Positions 35,691-45,109 of a stretch of 64,000 nucleotides of DNA are shown piece after piece; position 1 is the stretch's first letter; every line of letters begins with the position of its first letter. A program made the translations under genes and the position numbers. Source of the DNA: Scalesia atractyloides (taxonomy: Eukaryota; Streptophyta; Magnoliopsida; Asterales; Asteraceae); NCBI GenBank assembly GCA_947069175.1, contig CAMTDV010000030.1, positions 98,976,411 through 99,040,410 of the forward strand. Reading direction: 5' to 3'. Below the pieces are notes generated by a model. That model was not told where the DNA came from. It ran no database searches and worked only from the letters and a program-made list of their open reading frames with translations.

Positions 35691-36844
35691 GGGCTTAGAT
35701 TTAGATTTAGTATGCTTTAGTGATAAAATTTATTAGTTTTAATGTATATAAATGCGTCAAACTGAATAACTACGAGAAATCGAGGTTTTGTAGGTTAAAT
35801 AGGGAGATTGAACGTGTTTTGGGGTATACAAATGGAATGGAAATGAAGAAAGATGTCATGATAGAGGATTAGAATATGAAGATGTGACCATAAACAACAA
35901 AGAAAACGAAGTTGAAGCGAAAAAGTAACGAAGAAAACATGTTTAGCTCAAAAAAGGAAAGTGTAAATATGTTGATTTTTGGGATTTCATCCTTTTCATC
36001 TAAAAACGGCTAGGACGAATTTAGAGACCTAGGGCAGCAGGTTTTGAAGTTTTGTCTAATCATTCGGTTGCTTTATGTCTAATCATTACATTCAATCCAA
36101 TTCATTTACAATCATCCAATATGCAAATCAACAACTGAATTGAAGATCAAATCAAGAACATGAGCGGCTAAATCATTCATGATCATCTCCTGGGCTAGGG
36201 TTTGTGTTAGGAAGCGGGTCAACGTGTATTTACACACTTTTGGATTTGGATTGGTCTAATCATTCGATTACTTTATCTTTAGGTTTACTTGTTCTGATTT
36301 AATGGTTTTTGGATTATCTCAAACAAACGTTTCATCAATTATTTGGTTTCATCAATAATGGAGATTAAATTCTAAGTTGTCACTGTTTTTAACCTTTAAC
36401 CCCATTAAATTTGTTTGTGTTTGGAAAATCAAGGATTTGTAATTAACTAGGTTACTATTCAGTTGCATCAATCTTTCAGTTTTGATCGTGGATCATCGCA
36501 ACCAAATATATTATCTGCTAGTCATTCATCAAACAAGTAGGTTAACAAATCATGCCTATGTGATTTTCATTTGGTAGTAATTAGGTTACCCAATTTTCTT
36601 CACAACCCGGAAACCTGGAGATTCGTCATTTTCTCACAACTGTTTACAACCACAATAATCAATTCATTTCAAAACAACTCAAACAACAAAAGCAAATAAT
36701 TTAGAATTAAATAACTACTAAAAGCAATGAACTTTAACACTTTCCACTAGTTCCCCATGGACTCGACACCCTACCTACTCTTTACTAGTTAAGATGATTA
36801 GGACTCTTATTAAATATATTTTTGAACGACCTTACAATATTGAT

Positions 36845-37095
36845 TATTTGTGTATGTGTATGGATGTGTATGTTTATGGCTGTGGATCTATACATGTACG
36901 TGCATGGGTGTGTATGTGTATATGTATTCATATGGGTCTGTACGTATACGCATATGCATATGGGTGTGAGTGTGAGTTTGTGTATGGGGATGTGTATGTG
37001 TATGTGTATGCATATGGGTATGCATGTATGTGTATGTGTATGTGTATGTGTGTGTTTATGTTTGTATATGTATGTATGTGGATGGGGATGTTTTA
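36845..37095 (+). repeat. GTAT/GGATGT microsatellite cluster, second
   Basis: About 250 bases of TGTATGTG, CATATG and TGGATG units. The open frames across it (Cys-Met repeats) are artefacts of the repeat. The 1.1 kb between the two clusters holds nothing recognised. Confidence 0.85.
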
Positions 37096-37519
37096 AACAT
37101 CACGATCATCATCAAAGGTTGTGAAAACAATCATTTACTTCATCCATAACATCACCGAAACATCGAATCAATTGTTCATCTTCTTCTTGACATAAACCCT
37201 AACTTAAAATAGATCCTTGAATCCGTGTTTCTTTTTATACTTCTTTAACCTAGATTATACATTGTAGAGAGCATAAAGCGTCATGTGGCAGCTACGTCAG
37301 TACCTGTCAGAAAAGTGACGTGGTGCCAAAAAGCACGTGGTGGGAAGGGACGTAGAAGGGTGGCGCGGCGTGACACGTGACATACACTTTTTATTATTAT
37401 TATTTAATTAAAAATTGAATATTAATTAAAGAAATATCACTAATAAAAATAATTACGTAATCTTAAAAAAAACATTACATAATCTGAAACAACGAAACTA
37501 ATAAAATTAAAAAATAAAC

Positions 37520-38718
37520 GAGACTAAGTACGATAATTTGCCTTGATTTCTTGTTTCATTTTATCGTACATTTCTTTTTCTTCGTCGCCAAGGGAGCAAT
37601 TTCATATCCGCTCGCCTTTCTTTTAGCACATCCTTCTTATTTTTTTAAATTTACTTTTCGCTCAAAAGCTCGGTAACCTTTTCTTTTTGCGTGTTTTTTC
37701 GTTGTTGGATGCTAATGAACATAGTAATTTGTTTATTTAGATCGGCTAAACCTTCGGTGTATTCCCCACCCGAAGTATGTGATTTTTGTGCTCTCTTTTT
37801 TTATTATCTCTATCAAGTGGTCATTGCAATTCAACTTTGCCATCGCTCAAGTTTATCTTAAACTCGGTTCGAGTAGTCGAGCGATTAGCAAAGGAGCTTT
37901 TTCCGTCCTTTTAGACGACGATTGTCCCGCTAGAGGCACTCTTGCCCATTTGAGGAGTGCTTCGCCACATCCCAACAATGCATAAATTAGAATGCCGCTC
38001 ATTTCTTTCCCTCCGAATACATACTAAACGCCCGCGTCAACATATTGACGTCGGTTTCACCATTCTTTGGGTTGCTCTTTATGTTGTTGTAGTGATCGTG
38101 GAACGCGGTCATGGCAGTATTTATTTCACGCCACTTTGACGAGAGACTATCATTTTTCTACTAGTACTCTCGTTGCATCGTTTGTGATAAAGATCGTTTA
38201 TTCGATCCCAAAACTCGTCGTCGTGTTGATTGTACCTCTTTAAATATAATAAATTTTTAACCATGTCTTTTTTTAACAATATATATAAAATAAAATTTAA
38301 CTAAAACCGATTTATTCGAAATAGAAATCCAAGATTTGGTTAACACCGCTTCTTCCTCCTTTGTCTACGGAGTAACAACTCGTTCCGCAAGGGCTTTTTC
38401 CTTCTCTGCGTCGATTTTCTTCCTATCGTTTCTATTTTTCGTGTGAGGGTTCAACGATATTTTTAGGTTGCATTTTGGGTAATGATTTGGGTGTAGGGAA
38501 CGTTGGGATTTTGGAACGAGTGGTTGTTGTTGAGGGAAGTTAGGCATTTGTGGCGAATAAAACGTAGTGTAGTTCGTAAGAAAATGCTCATAAGCCAATA
38601 TGTCAAGTAAGTCACCTGGAACTTGAGGAGGGGATGGTTTTGAGGTGAAGTAGTATTCAGTATTTTGATTCGGCCATACGGGTTGCTTGGATCGAAAGAA
38701 CGGTTGTGAGGATGCATT
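37520..38718 (-). pseudogene. NAM-associated/Myb-SANT-like domain pseudogene
   Basis: The minus strand begins MHPHNRSFDPSNPYGR (84 codons from 38717), then shifts frame to PQMPNFPQQQPLVPKSQRS and a basic stretch ending EKEKALAERVV. There a TAG stop at about 38370 stands where the family normally has the Trp before TKEEE. Further fragments continue in several frames: FWDRINDLYH, YNNIKSNPKNGETDVN and a Lys/Glu-rich tail near 37540. This matches, from memory of the family, plant proteins with a trihelix/Myb-like region and a NAM-associated C-terminal domain, often linked to PIF/Harbinger elements. It is clearly non-functional; no terminal repeats could be assigned. Confidence 0.55.
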
Positions 38719-38719
38719 T

Positions 38720-39425
38720 TTTTATAAAACTTGAGAATTTTATAAAATTTGGAGTGGTGTAGAAGAGTATTTGGTAAAAAAAATGGTGGAATGGGTTTGA
38801 TTTAAATAGAGAAAATTAATTTTTTAATGTTACCGTTGGGGTCCCAACTGTTATATCACCCAACCAACCAAACCCGGCCACGTCACCATCATCAAATCCA
38901 CCACGTCGGTTGAATACTTGCCACCCCCTCCGCCATGCCATCAACAACGTTGTATGCAGGGTGATGTGGCGGCGTGATTGAGGCTTCCACACCACCAAAC
39001 CGCATGATATTAGAAGCCTGATTCCTACTACAACGTAGTTATAGGTTTGAGTAGAATGCAAATGGTACAACTTAGTTATAGATATAATGAAAATTTTTAG
39101 AACTTTCAATATAATGTAATAAAAATTATTAAGGAAAAAATCATTAATGTAATGATTTTAATTTTTAATATTTGTAAAAAATGGCCTTGGAAATTTAGTT
39201 ATAAACAAACTTTATCTTGGCTTTTTACTAGAATTGGTACTATTGGAACTAAATTGAAATTTATTTTATTCTAAGGAAAAATATGTTAACACAGTTTTGG
39301 TATATTAAGACTTTGATTTTTTTAGCTCTTCTTTTCGGTTGTTAAACCAGCCACAGTACCGTATTAATGTCCTCACAAACCAAAAACATGATCCCATAAA
39401 TTGGTGAAATGTGATGCTTTTCCGC
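38720..39425. other. Intergenic, nothing recognised
   Basis: A short GC-richer block at 38820-39010 stands out from AT-rich surroundings, but neither gene nor element ends could be supported. Confidence 0.4.
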
Positions 39426-39429
39426 ATAA

Positions 39430-39645
39430 AACCGGATGGCTCATATCCATCATTTTCTAGTTCTACCCTAAAATTACACTATAAATAACTAAATTTTTTC
39501 TCTCCTTCTAATTAAATAATATTTTTATATACCATTATTATTACCTTTTCCCTCACATTCACACACAAACACCTTCAAAATTTATTAAAAAGTTATAGAG
39601 GGTGAACCGTGTCCCCTAAAATATACTGATAAATAGTAACATTTT
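39430..39645. mobile_element. MITE-like repeat, copy 1
   Basis: The segment from TTTTTTCTCTCCTTC to GTGAACCGTGTCCCCT aligns with 44740-44865 across about 130 bases, with scattered changes. Shared features are AATTAAATAATATTTT and TATTAAAAAGT followed by a GGTGAAC block. Ends are not defined in this copy. Confidence 0.45.
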
Positions 39646-39697
39646 CTCTCTTCTCCGGTCGCAATCACTTTCAACCACTTTCTATAATATAAAAACT

Positions 39698-40771
39698 GGA
39701 TAAATTACATTTTTAAGTCCCTGTGTTTTAGTGGTTGTAACCACTTGAGTCCAAAATCAAAATGTTTAACGCCCTGAGTCCCTATAGCCACTTTTCTTAA
39801 CCATTTGAGTTCAAATTTCTAACACTATTAGAATTTTTTTGGTTAAGTATTGTTAAATGACCAAAACACCATTATAGTTAAAAAAAATAAGTTATTATTA
39901 GATATCTCTCTCTTAAAAACTGAATTATTATATTGTTAGAATTTCTAACCCATATCTCTCTCTCCCTTATCTCTTTCTCTCTCTCTAAACATTCTGCAAC
40001 CTTCATCTCTCTCTCATCTTTCTTTCTCTCTCTAGACCACCTGCATCCCACCACCGTCACCACCACAGCCACAACAATCTCCGTCAGCAACCACCAACAC
40101 AGTCACCACCGTCACCGTCGCCACACCACCATCACCAACACCTTCGTCGCACCACCACCATCCCAAATCACATGTCCAGAATCCCCCATCTGGGTATCCA
40201 TCAAGTGACCAAATTACCCCCCCTCCTCTCTCTTTGTAAATATATTCGTAGAAGCATAGTATGAAATTGGCTGAGTATGGAGGTGGTTGGAATTGAGATT
40301 CAAAGACAAGAGACGCAGAGGTGGTGTATTGGTGTTGGTGGTCGGAGGTGATGGCGTTGATGATGGGGGTTTATGATTGTGGTGGTTGGTGGTGGCGTTA
40401 ATGGTACGGGTGGTGGTTGATATTGGTGATGGCGGCGGTTTTGGTGGCTAGTGCGGTGGTGGTGGTAGTGTTGTGTGGTTAAGACGGAGAGAAGGAAACA
40501 GAGGTTTGTGTGTTTGTTTGTGTGTATATAATTATATAAATTGGTAAAATTAACTTGTAAATACATTGTGCATTATTGACTTGTACATTTGGTGTAATTG
40601 ACCAGAATGCCCTTAGAGTTAACAGATATTTTGGATGATGTTAGAAATTTGGACTCAAATAATTAAAAAAAGAAAAGTAGCTATAAGGACTCAGGACATT
40701 AAACATTTTGATTTTGAATTCAAATTGTTAACATCCCTCTAAAACACAGGGAGTCACAAAGTAATTTACCC
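39698..40771. mobile_element. Non-autonomous Mutator-like element with long TIRs
   Basis: The left end GGATAAATTACATTTTTAAG and the right end, read in reverse complement (GGGTAAATTACTTTGTGAC), start inverted repeats of about 160 bases at roughly 75-80% identity by eye. ATAAAAACT is directly repeated at 39689-39697 and 40772-40780, the 9-bp duplication typical of Mutator-like elements. The interior is CT- and CCA-rich on the left and GGT-rich on the right, so the element may fold back further. A 91-codon frame at 39933-40208 is low-complexity and not supported as a gene. No transposase is present. Confidence 0.8.
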
Positions 40772-41010
40772 ATAAAAACTTCTCTTATAATTTGATGGAT
40801 AGGATCATAAATTAATTTGTTTCACCAAAATTATTCCATTAATAATGATGAAAAGCGGCTATATTTCAACGCTTTAATTTATTCCCTAAAAAACAAAATG
40901 GTAATCATTATCGAACATGGGTGCCACCTTCATTTGCGCCTTAAATTCTCCAAACACAACTACCATATATTTTACTAAAAATTTAATAATATTCGATATA
41001 AATCTAACAC

Positions 41011-41016
41011 TATATA
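41011..41016 (+). promoter_or_regulatory. TATA-like sequences upstream of the CAP gene
   Basis: TATATA at 41011 is very close to the first ATG (41026), while ATATAAAT at 40996 and TATATTTTA near 40963 are at more usual distances. If the nearest box is used, translation would start at the second ATG (41050). Confidence 0.3.
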
Positions 41017-41025
41017 CCAATTCAA

Positions 41026-41577
41026 ATGAACCTGAAAACTCAATCCACAATGTTTCTTCCAAAACCACCTCTTATTATTTTGTTTTTCATCCTTAACATC
41101 CTCATTTCAAACTCTATCAATGCACTCACACCCCCAAAACAAAAAACTCGAACACAAAGCAATGTCATCACTCAGTTCTTAACCATTCAAAACAAGGCTC
41201 GAGCCGCCCTCCGAATGCCCCCACTAGTGTGGGACGCGGGGCTTGCAAGGTACGCTGACTTGTACGCTAGACAAAGGCGACAAGATTGCTTGTTAAAGCA
41301 TTCAAACGGGCCGTTTGGAGAAAATATATTTTGGGGTAGCGGTTATGGGTGGACACCGGCTCAAGCGGCAATGGCGTGGGTAGCGGAGCAAAGGTGGTAT
41401 AGGTATGGTTCGAATTCTTGCAGTGGAGGAAGGGAGTGTGGGCATTATACACAAATTGTGTGGAGAAAGACCAAGAGGATTGGGTGTGCTAGGGTTACAT
41501 GCTTTGGGGGAAGAGGTGTTTTCATGACATGTAATTATTTTCCTCCTGGTAACTATATAGGTGAGAAACCTTATTGA
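41026..41577 (+). CDS. Pathogenesis-related protein 1-like (CAP superfamily), secreted
   Basis: A single-exon frame of 183 codons. The N-terminus has a hydrophobic signal peptide (LIILFFILNILISNS) from either Met1 or Met9; Met1 is given as the longest frame, but Met9 would give a tighter signal peptide. The mature part is a complete CAP domain, with GENIFWGSGYGW, the CAP1 signature GHYTQIVW and the CAP2 signature CNYFPPGNYIGEKPY at the C-terminus. All six Cys typical of PR-1 are present. The conserved CAP-cavity His (LKHSNG, GHYTQ) and Glu (GENIF) are present. PR-1 proteins are extracellular, bind sterols and accumulate in defence. The C-terminal 11 residues after CNYF fit the CAPE peptide pattern PxGNxxxxxPY. 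Composition differs clearly from the surrounding repeats. It is the only convincing intact host gene here. Confidence 0.9.
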   Translation: MNLKTQSTMFLPKPPLIILFFILNILISNSINALTPPKQKTRTQSNVITQFLTIQNKARAALRMPPLVWDAGLARYADLYARQRRQDCLLKHSNGPFGENIFWGSGYGWTPAQAAMAWVAEQRWYRYGSNSCSGGRECGHYTQIVWRKTKRIGCARVTCFGGRGVFMTCNYFPPGNYIGEKPY

Positions 41578-41608
41578 GTTTTTATTGTATTTTTGTAGAC
41601 AGCATGCC

Positions 41609-41614
41609 AATAAA
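41609..41614 (+). terminator. Polyadenylation signal of the CAP gene
   Basis: AATAAA lies 32 bases after the stop codon, with T-rich sequence around it. This is a reasonable plant near-upstream element. Confidence 0.5.
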
Positions 41615-42390
41615 TTAAAATGTGTAACTCTTTTGGTAAGTATTCAAATATTTTGGATACCATATAGATACATTTAAGGTATCTATTAAATAATAAGATC
41701 CACTCATTATAGCATTTGTGTTAAATAAAATTTCCTTGGATATCATCCTCTTGTCTTTATCATGTCTAACTTTATCCACAGACAGTTGGTAATACTAATG
41801 AGTTAAAGGAATACAATTACTCATATCTTATATCATATGTTCCAAACAATTGAAACAACAAAAGACATAACAAAGTATGACTGGTCGAAGCTACTTATAG
41901 TAAATCATTTCAATAAAATCGATAGTTTTCAGCAGATGTAAATATTCTAAATCCAAACAGTCCTTGGATTAGAGAAACGAAACGGGTAGTATTAGAGATT
42001 TAGGTCAAGAAGCAAATTGATGAGTACATGCTGCAGATGTAAATATTCTACATCCAAACAATCCTTGGATTAGATAAAATAAAGGGTAGAATTAGGTGAA
42101 GCAAATCAATGGATACATCCTGAGAGCAGTAAATCTAGAAAAAAATTCAGGGGTATGTCAAAATATTTTTTAATCGTACTTTCATAAATCGGGAAAAAAG
42201 AAATTTATCATACGTTTAGAGTTATTTCACACTTTGCCGAGAAAGTTCAGGGGTAGCCCGTGTACCCCTAGGATACACATAGATCTGCCCGTAGTTGAAA
42301 GGTCTGATTCGCAGATATAGAAATTGTTAGTGGAGGTTTGGTTCGAAATGGTAAGCTTCATAGACGATTACGGTAAGTCCCAGACATAGA
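41615..42390. other. Intergenic, local degenerate repeat
   Basis: A segment with GCAGATGTAAATATTCTA and AATCCAAACAGTCCTTGGATTAG is repeated about 100 bases apart (41932-41975 and 42031-42075). Nothing else was recognised. Confidence 0.5.
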
Positions 42391-42611
42391 TAATTGTCAC
42401 GAACTAAAACCATTGCAAGGTACCACATCAATTGTATAGTTAACAAATGTAGAGTTTATAGACCAATGTCATGAGCCAAATATTTGAAGATCGGTATGAC
42501 ATGGGTTGTGCTTGAACGCTTGAGTTTACTAGCTAGTCTGGGCTTTATCAGGGACGACCTCAGTGTCGATGAAGAAGTGTACGTGCCTAGCCGTTTCTAC
42601 GACGAACGCAC

Positions 42612-42660
42612 CACTGGTCGAGAGTTGTTGTCGCTCTCCTGATGAGTCCAAGGCAAGACG
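42612..42660 (+). ncRNA. Decayed hammerhead ribozyme in the left LTR
   Basis: Order along the strand: CACTG, a GTC cleavage triplet (42617-42619), stem I GAGAG/CTCTC (42620-42624 with 42634-42638), core CTGATGA (42639-42645) and the first half of stem II GTCC. Compared with the right LTR about 23 bases are missing after AAGGC, removing the rest of stem II, the second core half and stem III. It cannot form a complete ribozyme. Confidence 0.65.
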
Positions 42661-43335
42661 AGAGCGGGATGGATTGGACGCCATACGGGGATCGAAAACT
42701 AACCCCGTGACAAAGTGGTATCAGAGCAGGTCGATTCTCAAGTACGTTGGAACGTGAATCTTTACGAAAGTGTGCTTAACATTTAGAGTATAGTTACGCA
42801 ATGGTGGTGGGAGAAGACCAAATATGGGTTCACTTCGGTGAAGGTCTTTGTATGCCATGAGTATGAGATAGTGAGCGCCACTCTAGTATAGCATCAATGA
42901 AGCCCTCCATGTTGTGTTAAAAAAATGCGGTACATGCGGCGCCGTAAAAAGATGAAGTGAAAGTTGCAACTTTTTTTAGGTTCCCTGTATCCGAAAACTA
43001 CCGGCGAACATTGGCGCAAACATAAGTAATGTAATGCACTTACGTACTTTGAACTGGCACAAAAAAAGATCATTGTTGTCGTGTTATCGGGTGTCCTACC
43101 CTCCCAAAGTGAATCATGCATTGTCAAGCATGCGAGCTAGTATGGGGACAGCGTGCATGCACGAGGACGCGCATGAAATGGTGGTGGGAGAGTGTCACTG
43201 GGCAAATATCTAAAGATCGGTATGCTATGGGTTGTGCTTAAACGCTTGGGTTTGCTGGCTAGTCTGGGACATTATCAGGGACCGACTTAGTGTCAATGGA
43301 GAAGTGTACATGCCTAGTCGTGTCTACGACGAACG

Positions 43336-43398
43336 CATCATTGATCGAGAGCTAGTGTCGCTCTCCTGATAGGTCCAAGGCTGGACCAAACCATTGAC
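43336..43398 (+). ncRNA. Decayed hammerhead ribozyme in the right LTR
   Basis: The ATC triplet (43344-43346) is followed by stem I GAGAG/CTCTC (43347-43351, 43361-43365), CTGATAG (expected CTGATGA), stem II GGTCC/GGACC and CAAA (expected GAAA), then CCATTG. All parts are in the order of a type III hammerhead, but core positions are altered and stem III no longer pairs well, so activity is unlikely. Confidence 0.65.
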
Positions 43399-43755
43399 CC
43401 ACACAAAGAGCGGCATGGATTGGCTTAATCCCGGGAGATCGGGACACCACACGGGGATTGAAAACTTACCCTTGACACCAAGTAGGCTCTCTCACCCACC
43501 AGACTAGTCTTTTGGGTTGAGTTCTCATGTTTGGGTTGTAACAATAGTATCAAAGCCAGATTCGAAGTGGTGGCCTGGAAGGTACCAGCCGTAACTAACA
43601 TGGTCATGACCAATGAGAACGTTGATAAAGTATGAGACTTATCCCATATCGGTTGTTTGAACAACAAAGGTAGGGTTTATACTTTATAGACCAGGTTACT
43701 TTCTCACCAACAAGACTAATCCTTTGGGTTGAGTTCTCTTGTTTGAGCTGTAACA

Positions 43756-44640
43756 ATAACAAAGCGCACACAAAGTAGTAATCATAAATCACATAGGAGA
43801 ATGAAGAGTCTAGTACGTTCTTTAACGGAGGAAGAGTATTTTATGTCACCAACACAAAAAACGGATACGGGTCTACGACCTTAAACCTACTTCAGTGTCA
43901 GGTAACCCAACGAGTTTTTCTTTTTTTTTTTGCCAAAGTATGGGAGATTTTCTTTTTTATTAGGTTTGTGGTGTTTTTATGAGATGGATTTGGTAGATGG
44001 GTGGTCCGCTCTAGCCATGAGTGGCTCTTCAAACGAATTCGCTGCCATGGAAAGCGGACTTGGCCAATCAGGTGAACTTAGCCTCCACTGACTCATGTCC
44101 ATCAACAGAAACCATCAAGCAATGAAGCAGTAGGTGTATGTTTGAACCACCTGATGCTGAAGCTCCGCCGAGTTTTGATGGAATCCGCTTGCCGTGGCAG
44201 CATATTGGACCGACACAGCAAGAATATGTTTAGGTCGGTAGCGAACTACCTGTAAACCATTTGAGTTCCTGGTTTGCACTATAAACCAAATACACACTAA
44301 AATCTCCCATATTTTGACCAAAAAAATCTCGAAGCCCAACCTGGACTATCAGCATCACATACCCACGTCCGATTATCCATGTTTACATATTCAGTATTTC
44401 ATTAGCATGCATGTTAGGCTATTTCAATCACCACACGTCTCCATGTTCTGCATTGCCTTGTTTACAGTAGTTGGTTGTTTTCAATTGCACCTTGTATTTA
44501 AGAATAATTTTGAGTTAATTCAAAGTAACAAGAAAATTTAGCAAAACTTCGATCATGTTTTCTCTATGTGTTTTTTTCTTTGGAGTCTAATCCGCATAAG
44601 GGTATATTAAAAGAATGTGAAGATGATAAGAATGATGTAG
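43756..44640. other. Intergenic, nothing recognised
   Basis: No gene or element borders could be supported; frames here are short. Confidence 0.4.
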
Positions 44641-44644
44641 ATTA

Positions 44645-44882
44645 TAAGAGCATTCACATCCAGCTCTCTAAAAATATACATACATTTCACTAAAAAACAA
44701 CTACTATATCAATATATTTCACTAAAAACAAATATTTTTTCTCTCTCATTTTCAATTAAATAATATTTTCATACCTTTATCATTACATTTTCTTTCTCCT
44801 TCACTCACAACCAATTTCAATACATATTAAAAAGTATACGAGGTGAACAGTAACCCCTCAGATATACAGATGATGTGAAGAT
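44645..44882. mobile_element. MITE-like repeat, copy 2
   Basis: It starts AGAGCATTCACATCCAGCTC and ends near GATGATGTGAAG, giving short imperfect inverted ends (TTCACATC/GATGTGAA). The interior aligns with 39430-39645. The start resembles GAGCATTCACATCC ends of common plant MITEs. Confidence 0.45.
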
Positions 44883-44974
44883 AAGGCCGATATTTTATAC
44901 TCTATATAGTGTTAAAATAAGTGTTGGAAACTCATCCATTCCTCTAATGGAAAATCCTCAAAATAAACATATAT

Positions 44975-45098
44975 GAAAACTCAAGGCCCTGAAAATTAAC
45001 TTTGACTTTTCAACTTCCTTCAAATGAACATGTCCTTTTCGTGAAAACTCAAGGCCCTGAAAATTAACACTCCTTCAAATGAACAAGTCCTTTTTGTG
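44975..45098 (+). repeat. Tandem duplication, about 67 bases
   Basis: GAAAACTCAAGGCCCTGAAA begins both copies (44975 and 45042), each followed by TCCTTCAAATGAACA. The second copy lacks about ten bases. Confidence 0.85.
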
Positions 45099-45109
45099 CT
45101 AGAATGTCA

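Larger units (their letters stand above)
42467..43477 (+). mobile_element. Retrozyme-type non-autonomous LTR element
   Basis: Two direct repeats, 42467-42712 (246 bp) and 43193-43477 (285 bp), both start TGTCA and end TGACA. The left one is followed by the primer site TGGTATCAGAGC (42716-42727) and the right one is preceded by the purine run GGTGGTGGGAGAG. CCAA flanks both sides (42463-42466, 43478-43481), a 4-bp duplication. Each repeat contains a hammerhead-ribozyme-like core. Small size, 4-bp duplication, iMet primer, purine tract and hammerheads in the LTRs are the defining features of plant retrozymes. The interior of about 480 bases codes for nothing recognised. Confidence 0.75.
42391..43755 (+). 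mobile_element. TRIM-like small LTR element, split by a retrozyme
   Basis: Removing 42467-43477 joins a left repeat (about 42391-42466 plus 43482-43543) that matches 43632-43755. Both contain GTAGAGTTTATAGACC-like and TTTGGGTTGAGTTCTC blocks and end TGTAACA. After the left repeat, TAGTATCAAAGCC resembles a decayed iMet primer site. The interior is only about 90 bases. Borders are approximate. Confidence 0.45.

Noticed and set aside
35498..35698. Cys/Met-rich frame
   Set aside because: Translation of a GTAT/GGATGT microsatellite; the same happens at 36794-37124.
39933..40208. 91-codon Ser/Thr/His-rich frame inside the MULE
   Set aside because: Product of CT- and CCA-rich repeats, not a transposase.
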